Of a DNA stretch of 64,000 bases, positions 59,521 through 64,000 are shown piece by piece. The translations under genes were made by a program, and so were the position numbers. Each line of letters begins with the position of its first letter. Positions within the stretch are counted from its first letter, which is position 1. The notes below the pieces were generated by a model that was not told the DNA's origin, did not search any database, and was given only the letters and a program-made list of their open reading frames with translations. Origin of the DNA: a virus; IMG/VR virus record IMGVR_UViG_3300046514_000337, positions 1-64,000 of that record; one strand, 5' to 3'.

Positions 59521-61164
59521 CTAGGTCCTGTATAGGGGTTGAAGCCGCCCAGCCCGATCATCTGCCATCGCCCCCAACCGATCCGCCTCCACAGCCTCAA
59601 CCTCCCGCATCAGCATCCCGTTGTCCCGCATCCATCGAAGCGCGCTCGTTACAGCATCGCACCTATCATCATGCCGCCCACGCGGAAACAAACTAATCTC
59701 ACGGATCGTATCCTCACACCACTCAGGCCACGCCAGTTCGTCCGTCCCCGCACGCAACACCCGAGGCGCATACACCATCCCATCCTCAAACAACGGCACA
59801 ACACTCATCACCCGCGACACCTTATCGTACCCTCGCCGCCCCGCCACACTCCCACGCGGATCAGTCATCGTTATCGAATACGGCTTGCCTTGAAACACCC
59901 GACCCAGTTCCTGCACCACACTATATCCCGTCGCCTTGTTCTCAACCAGCAACGTATTCACCTTATACCGCCGAGCCGTCTCATCTATCCGCTGAACCGC
60001 ATCATTCAACGCCATCCGATCAGCCCAACACCGAATCAACATCACCTTCGGCATTCCATGACGCTGCTCGGTGAACGTCCCCAAAACCGCCATCGCCGTC
60101 GGATCGTTCACCGTGCGCTCAGTGAACGCCCCGTCAACCCACGCCACCACAAAATCAAACCGGGGAAATTTCGGCGCGCTCACATCAACAGGGTCCCACG
60201 GCTGCCACCAGTCATCCCGAATGATCGCCCCACCACGCGGCACCGGCAACTGCTGAAACTGAGACGCTACCGCATATTGCCCCATCGCACGCTTGTCGCG
60301 CTCGACAACCCACGCCGGGAAACGCTCAGGGAAACACAACTCCCCTCGCACCTCCCACCATTGCCGGTCGTTCCGACCAGGCTCCAAGTCCTCAACCGTC
60401 CGCGGCTCTCTCCAACCTATCGACGTCTCGCACCGCCGCTCGTCCAACTCCATCGGGATCATCAGGTGCGTGTAGTCCCCACCATCACTCAACAGCGTCC
60501 CCGTCGCATCATCCTCATGCGTCCGCTGCTCAATCGCCACAATCGCACTCGCCTGCGGATCGTTCATACGTGTCGGCAGCGTCTCCCGAATGTACCGCTG
60601 CGCCACCCCGCGAACCACAGGACTGTCCGCCTGCTTCACCGAAATCAAGTCATCCAACAGCACCCGATCGCCGCGCTCCCCCGTCCCCACCCCATCCACC
60701 GACGTCGCCAGCTTCCACCCCGTCTTGTCATTCGCCAGCTTGCCTACCCCCGTCTGCGTCACCTCAAACCGATCGCCCCAATACTTCGTAAACATCGGCG
60801 ACCGTAGCAACTGAAGCGCCCTCCCATTGTCGCGCTCTGTCAGCGATGACGTATACGACACACACACATACCGCATCGACGGATGCCGCACCCACTCCCA
60901 GCACGGCCAGAATACCTGCGTCGTCAAACTCTTCGACATCCCAGGAGGGCAGTTGATAATCAGCCGCGCTATCTCCCCTGTCGTCACCGCCTCAAGATGT
61001 TCGCAAATCGCCCCGATCGCCCAACCGTTTACGAACGGACGCGATGGCTCTACCGCACTCCAGCAAAAACGTATGAAATCAATCAGCCGCTCCTCAGCCT
61101 GCGCCGCACGCAGAAACTCAATGTCCGCAGCCGTCAGCCCGCCTAGGTCAAGCGGGGCCGCCAC
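59521..61164 (-). CDS. terL: terminase large subunit
   Basis: 547 residues from a GTG at 61164, with GGAGG 9 nt upstream and a 17-bp overlap with the previous gene. Walker A is INCPPGMSKSLTT near residues 70-82. Walker B is DRVLLDDL near 166-173 (Asp in place of the usual final Glu). Nuclease residues include AWVDGAFTE and the terminal RHDDRCDA. It powers DNA packaging and cuts the concatemer. Family: phage terminases with PPGMSKS-type loops. Confidence 0.9.
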   Translation of the reverse strand: MAAPLDLGGLTAADIEFLRAAQAEERLIDFIRFCWSAVEPSRPFVNGWAIGAICEHLEAVTTGEIARLIINCPPGMSKSLTTQVFWPCWEWVRHPSMRYVCVSYTSSLTERDNGRALQLLRSPMFTKYWGDRFEVTQTGVGKLANDKTGWKLATSVDGVGTGERGDRVLLDDLISVKQADSPVVRGVAQRYIRETLPTRMNDPQASAIVAIEQRTHEDDATGTLLSDGGDYTHLMIPMELDERRCETSIGWREPRTVEDLEPGRNDRQWWEVRGELCFPERFPAWVVERDKRAMGQYAVASQFQQLPVPRGGAIIRDDWWQPWDPVDVSAPKFPRFDFVVAWVDGAFTERTVNDPTAMAVLGTFTEQRHGMPKVMLIRCWADRMALNDAVQRIDETARRYKVNTLLVENKATGYSVVQELGRVFQGKPYSITMTDPRGSVAGRRGYDKVSRVMSVVPLFEDGMVYAPRVLRAGTDELAWPEWCEDTIREISLFPRGRHDDRCDAVTSALRWMRDNGMLMREVEAVEADRLGAMADDRAGRLQPLYRT

Positions 61165-61423
61165 GCCGCCGATCCTCCGCCGCCTGCAACTCACGCAGGA
61201 ACGCAACCTCCGCAACCGTCAAACCACCGCGCCACTTGCGCCGCCCCGGAGGCACCAGCCGCCCCCGCTCCATCCGCCCCGCCTGCCGCAGCATCGACGA
61301 CGCCATCCGCAAGTTCCCCGCCACATCACCCACGCCGCCGAGCCGCGCCACGCGATGCGCCAGCGTCTCCGCCTCCATCGCCAGACGCTCGATCTCTGCC
61401 TGGCGGAGGGGGTCAAGTAACAT
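61148..61423 (-). CDS. hypothetical coiled-coil protein before terL, 91 aa
   Basis: Helical, Arg-rich (RQAEIERLAMEAETLAHRVA, then GLTVAEVAFLRELQAAEDRR). Its place directly upstream of terL and its helical DNA-binding look make a small-terminase role possible, but no HTH is clear. Overlaps both neighbours. Confidence 0.5.
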   Translation of the reverse strand: MLLDPLRQAEIERLAMEAETLAHRVARLGGVGDVAGNLRMASSMLRQAGRMERGRLVPPGRRKWRGGLTVAEVAFLRELQAAEDRRRGGPA

Positions 61424-61694
61424 CGCCCAGCTCCGTCAGCCCGTCGAGCGTCTCCCGGTGCCGCCGCTCCCGCACCTCCGCCTCCGCCCACGTCTCACGC
61501 AGTCGCCGCACACACACGTCGTGCATCGCCACCGCATCCCGGTTCGCATTCGCAAACCGCGGACCGCTCACCGATGTCAGCGCCGCCAGCGCCTTGAAGT
61601 GCGCCATCGCCGCGCGCAACTGCTCCTCCGAGATCGGCGCGTGCGTCACCAGCGCGTTTGCAGTCTGGATCGTCATTCGCACTTCGTCAGTCAT
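61413..61694 (-). CDS. hypothetical protein, 93 aa
   Basis: MTDEVRMTIQTANALVTHAP then two helices (RDAVAMHDVCVRRLRETWAE). ATG at 61694 forms an ATGA overlap. No family. Confidence 0.5.
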   Translation of the reverse strand: MTDEVRMTIQTANALVTHAPISEEQLRAAMAHFKALAALTSVSGPRFANANRDAVAMHDVCVRRLRETWAEAEVRERRHRETLDGLTELGDVT

Positions 61695-61918
61695 TCCACA
61701 TCCTCCGCCGCATCCTCCCGCGCTAACCTCTCCGCCTCCGCAAATGCCCCACGAACAGGCCAACGAGCCAGCATCCGCACCATAGGATTCGCATGGTCAA
61801 GCAGCGGGTGGCCATACGGCGGCGGCGCAACCCACCCCAGCCGCACCCAATCAGCCAGCACCGTTTCAGGATCGTCGGGTTGCCAGGGTACGTATGGCGC
61901 GTATGGCGCATCAGTCAT
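61691..61918 (-). CDS. hypothetical protein, 75 aa
   Basis: Pro/Tyr-rich N-terminus (MTDAPYAPYVPWQPDDPETV), helical C-terminus. ATGA overlap at both ends. No family. Confidence 0.5.
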   Translation of the reverse strand: MTDAPYAPYVPWQPDDPETVLADWVRLGWVAPPPYGHPLLDHANPMVRMLARWPVRGAFAEAERLAREDAAEDVE

Positions 61919-62127
61919 CCCACATCCTCCGCCGCTGCCCCAAGCCAGAACGCATACCGCGCCACCGCCGCCGCGCGCGCCGCATCCATCGCATCGGTGT
62001 CACAAAGAGGAACATCGTACAGAGAACGTGACTCACAAAAGGTCATCGGCCGTGCGCGCCCCTTCAAGTAGACGAACTCTCCGGTTCGTATATCAACGCC
62101 AGCGGTAACGAATGGGTACTCTACCAT
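61915..62127 (-). CDS. hypothetical protein, 70 aa
   Basis: Starts MVEYPFVTAGVDIRTGEFVY, strands then an Ala-rich helix. Overlaps the upstream stop and the next ATG. No family. Confidence 0.5.
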   Translation of the reverse strand: MVEYPFVTAGVDIRTGEFVYLKGRARPMTFCESRSLYDVPLCDTDAMDAARAAAVARYAFWLGAAAEDVG

Positions 62128-62333
62128 GCCATATCCCGGTGCCGATTAATCTCCGCATTCAGCCGGGCGTACAGAACGCGGTTGGTTTGCACGAGTTCGC
62201 AATGTGGCGGATTGCAGTCCAGCGTGATGCGAACATACTCGCGCCAACGCTCGAGCGCCGACAGCACGAGGTCATCTTCATGGGGTTCGGGCAGCCCTAC
62301 CACGTCTGACACATCCACTGTCCCGCCATCCAA
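62121..62333 (-). CDS. hypothetical protein, up to 70 aa
   Basis: From TTG at 62333; a GTG at 62318 is an alternative. Overlaps the lipoprotein gene by 37 bp in another frame. Helical (DLVLSALERWREYVRITLDC). The start is uncertain. Confidence 0.45.
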   Translation of the reverse strand: MDGGTVDVSDVVGLPEPHEDDLVLSALERWREYVRITLDCNPPHCELVQTNRVLYARLNAEINRHRDMAW

Positions 62334-62509
62334 TGGCAGTTGGTGCTCACCGGACGCGCCGGCGTGTAACTGCCATATGCTCCCATCATCCCGAGCCCGG
62401 TTTGAATCAACAGCTGGTTCGTCGCCGGGGTGCCGTAGCTATAGCCGCCCTGCGCGCCGGGCCCACACGCCGCTACCGCCAGCGTCGCCGCAAGGACCAT
62501 CCACCGCAT
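62297..62509 (-). CDS. lipoprotein, 70 aa, first gene after the late promoter
   Basis: MRWMVLAATLAVAACGPGAQ has a lipobox (VAAC). The mature part is Gly/Tyr/Trp-rich, ending NCHWMAGQWMCQTW with two Cys. GGAGGG lies 7 nt before the ATG. Similar tiny lipoproteins occur in alphaproteobacterial phage genomes. Could act as an outer-membrane exclusion or lysis protein; inferred. Confidence 0.65.
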   Translation of the reverse strand: MRWMVLAATLAVAACGPGAQGGYSYGTPATNQLLIQTGLGMMGAYGSYTPARPVSTNCHWMAGQWMCQTW

Positions 62510-62538
62510 CTCTCTACCCTCCGCCATCACGGGGCGCA

Positions 62539-62567
62539 ATTATGCGCGTCGGCGGCCGCAGGATCAA
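62539..62567 (-). promoter_or_regulatory. late promoter candidate
   Basis: On the minus strand TTGATC (62567-62562), 17-bp spacer, CATAAT (62544-62539): 4 of 6 and 5 of 6 matches to sigma70 consensus. The predicted start is about 22 nt ahead of the lipoprotein ATG. It may drive the whole late block. Confidence 0.6.
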
Positions 62568-62604
62568 GCGCAATCGACATACCGCCATGGGAGCCAGCAT
62601 GCGA

Positions 62605-62631
62605 AAGGCATCACCATCATGGTGATACCTT
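62605..62631. promoter_or_regulatory. 27-bp operator-like dyad upstream of the late promoter
   Basis: Arms AAGG/CCTT and ATCACCAT/ATGGTGAT, with one mismatched pair and a single central C. The centre lies about 51 bp upstream of the promoter's -35, a typical activator position. A half site (GCATCACCAT) recurs at 63480-63489. The surrounding 62568-62783 has no gene that I can support. Confidence 0.55.
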
Positions 62632-62783
62632 CACGCATGACCCGTCTCACTGTCGCCTGGCGGTTCGTTCATCTTGTTACCCCCACATCCAGCGGAGCCC
62701 TGCCGTACACAATCACAAGACACCGGCAATCGGTCGTTTGTAAACGATGTCGGCATTCTGTACGCCAACTAACATCGATCACG

Positions 62784-62987
62784 TCACGCATGCCCTGGCT
62801 CATGATCGGTAACGCGGACGACGCGCCAAATCTGAGCGCCGTCAGGAGCCCGGCCAGCGCGCACCAGCATCGTGCCCACGCTGCTCACCAGACCCTCGAT
62901 CGATTCAAGCGCGCGCTCAATCTCGGCCGCAGTGAGTCGGCAACAGCGCGAGGCTAGTTCGGCAGCGGTGTTCCTGTCGGTCGCCAT
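62784..62987 (-). CDS. hypothetical helical protein, 67 aa
   Basis: MATDRNTAAELASRCCRLTA, then IERALESIEGLVSSVGTMLV and IWRVVRVTDHEPG. Helix followed by strands. No clear ribosome site was identified. No family. Confidence 0.5.
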   Translation of the reverse strand: MATDRNTAAELASRCCRLTAAEIERALESIEGLVSSVGTMLVRAGRAPDGAQIWRVVRVTDHEPGHA

Positions 62988-63035
62988 CGCTAGTTCGTTC
63001 CTCTCTTGTTCTAGGAGAACGTTTGATCAGGGACC

Positions 63036-63440
63036 TTAAGAGCGTTCGTCCGGCTCCTTAAGGCCACCATCAGGCTCCGCTTCCTCCGCAACCGCCTCGA
63101 GCTGCTGAACCTGCGCCGTGGCCATAATGTCGAGAATCTGTTGGCGCTGCTGATACGAGAGACCGCGCAGCATGTCACGGCGGCGTTCCATGTTCGGATC
63201 CGGCGTTTCCTGTATCGCAACAGCGGCAAGGCGCGGATGAACGTAGGGTGCTGCAGCAACAGCCATCGCAACTTGATCGGCGGTCAGCTCCATCGCCCAA
63301 CGTACACCGTTCATGCGCGCGAGCATGACCTCAATCGGCGTGCGTTGAAAGCGCGCGAGCCACGGGATTGCAGCTGAAGCAATGCGTTTCAGCTCACCGG
63401 TTTTGACGTTTTGGATACCTTTACGGCTCACAGATTCCAC
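63036..63440 (-). CDS. possible small-terminase-like protein, 134 aa
   Basis: GTG at 63440. IPWLARFQRTPIEVMLARMN, then VAMAVAAAPYVHPRLAAVAI matches a short phage family (TPLE-ML ... AAPYVHPRLAAV) usually found at the start of packaging modules. Acidic C-terminus. It lies first in the late order, upstream of terL by 1.9 kb with small genes between. Terminase role is inferred. Confidence 0.5.
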   Translation of the reverse strand: MESVSRKGIQNVKTGELKRIASAAIPWLARFQRTPIEVMLARMNGVRWAMELTADQVAMAVAAAPYVHPRLAAVAIQETPDPNMERRRDMLRGLSYQQRQQILDIMATAQVQQLEAVAEEAEPDGGLKEPDERS

Positions 63441-63747
63441 TCATAGCACGAAGCTCGACGCAAGCGGCTGAATACTCGTGCATCACCATGAAAGCAAGGA
63501 CTTGCAAATTGCGGTAACTAGATCGTAACAGCGAATACCCAAATCACATACCTCGCGGCACGAGCCATGCACATTATCCCTATTGCGGAACGGGGACAAT
63601 TGGCGCATAAATGCATGTGTCGAGGCAATCAGGCCCGGCGAGGAGAACCACCACAGTCCTTAGCACCGCAGCCCTGAGTGCAACTGGGGCGGTTTGAGCC
63701 GCCCCTCACCTGCCGGGCGCGTCCCGGCGAACTGAGGAGAAACCACA
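63441..63747. other. intergenic region between divergent genes
   Basis: 307 bp without a supported ORF. It holds A/T-rich sequence (63490-63620), a GCATCACCAT half site near 63480, a weak rightward promoter candidate (TTGCGG near 63585, CATAAA 17 bp on) and the paired hairpins described separately. Promoters for both flanking genes are expected here. Confidence 0.5.
63686..63728 (+). promoter_or_regulatory. two consecutive hairpins in the leader of the right-edge gene
   Basis: Stem 1: GGGGCGG (63686-63692) with CCGCCCC (63699-63705), loop TTTGAG. Stem 2: GCCGGG (63712-63717) with CCCGGC (63723-63728), loop CGCGT. Both are perfect. No U-tract follows. The ribosome site (GAGGAG) is a few bases downstream of stem 2, so the leader may control translation. 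Confidence 0.55.
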
Positions 63748-64000
63748 ATGTCACGCTTTCATGACTTCACCAGCTACAGCAACTACGGCAACAGCGCATC
63801 GCGCGCTGAAACACTGCGGATAGCGTCAACGATCGACCTAGATGCGATCGACGTGGACGTGTTCTTCGGGCCGATCGGCAGTTGCGGGTTCAGGAGTGGC
63901 ACTTGGACCGCCCGGTATGACGGCGAGACCTGGCGGTTCTTTTCCAGCGTTCCGCACAGCAGCGACCTGGATACGCAACGCGCGAGGCTCCAGCACGACG
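63748..64000 (+). CDS. rightward gene cut by the right edge
   Basis: ATG at 63748, 8 nt after GAGGAG; open through the window end (84 codons). MSRFHDFTSYSNYGNSASRA, then VDVFFGPIGSCGFRSGTWTA and RYDGETWRFFSS. A polar N-terminus, then a small beta domain. No family recognised. It points away from the late block, so it begins another module. Confidence 0.6.
   Translation, partial: MSRFHDFTSYSNYGNSASRAETLRIASTIDLDAIDVDVFFGPIGSCGFRSGTWTARYDGETWRFFSSVPHSSDLDTQRARLQHD

Noticed and set aside
59539-60807. 422-aa rightward open frame antisense to terL
   Set aside because: Arg/Pro/His-rich shadow; terL on the minus strand has Walker A, Walker B and nuclease motifs.
62619-62957. 112-aa rightward frame over the late control region
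   Set aside because: Composition is basic and Ser/Arg-rich, it overlaps the operator dyad and lies antisense to a better leftward frame.
1-64000. Integrase, tRNA, CRISPR array, ParA/ParB, DNA polymerase
   Set aside because: Looked for by motif and pattern in the translated frames and sequence; none could be supported. They may lie outside the window.

Overview
This window is most of the genome of a tailed bacteriophage, or a prophage of one. It carries a terminase large subunit, a portal of about 800 residues, a scaffold, a major capsid protein, tail adaptors, a tailspike and two very large internal virion proteins. No sheath, tail tube or tape-measure gene is visible, which points to a short-tailed (podovirus-like) particle. 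The host is probably an alphaproteobacterium: the phage encodes a GcrA-type cell-cycle regulator, a family known from that class, the DNA is GC-rich, and many genes use GTG or TTG starts with ATGA/GTGA/TTGA stop-start overlaps.

Layout. (1) 1-6575, leftward: a tightly coupled early operon that starts with a small XRE-type regulator. It continues through small proteins, an orphan DNA methyltransferase, a VRR-NUC nuclease, two transcription-factor-like proteins (a sigma-region-4-like HTH protein and GcrA), a CoiA-like protein and a VapE-type helicase cut by the window edge. (2) 6576-6682: a divergent control region whose two -35 hexamers lie in the arms of one dyad. (3) 6683-12291, rightward: mostly small unknown proteins plus an HNH endonuclease and a RecT annealase. 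(4) 12351-63440, leftward: the late region. In transcription order from the right it holds a possible small-terminase-like gene, small genes, TerL, portal, scaffold, capsid, head and tail structural genes, tailspike, tail adaptor and nozzle, two giant DNA-ejection-type proteins, a group of exported Ig-like or carbohydrate-active proteins (GH16, arabinofuranosidase-like, GH clan A), and a cluster of small membrane proteins and lipoproteins probably concerned with lysis. (5) 63748 to the right edge: the start of a rightward gene behind a structured leader.

The most striking feature is a pair of perfect 16-bp parS sequences (TGTTTCACGTGAAACA) at 46048-46063 and 53091-53106, inside the late structural region, with no ParA or ParB gene in the window. 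With the GcrA-like protein and the orphan methyltransferase, this suggests a phage wired into the host's chromosome-segregation and cell-cycle machinery. Other notable points are rightward single-gene islands inside the leftward late operon, a short Gly-Gly motif recurring in at least five virion-region proteins, one Ig-like module in three genes, an unusual number of signal peptides on phage proteins, a likely ATC start codon on a tail adaptor, and a 27-bp near-perfect dyad upstream of a good late promoter.

No integrase, DNA polymerase, tRNA or CRISPR array was recognised. Functions rest on motifs and family recall, with no database search.
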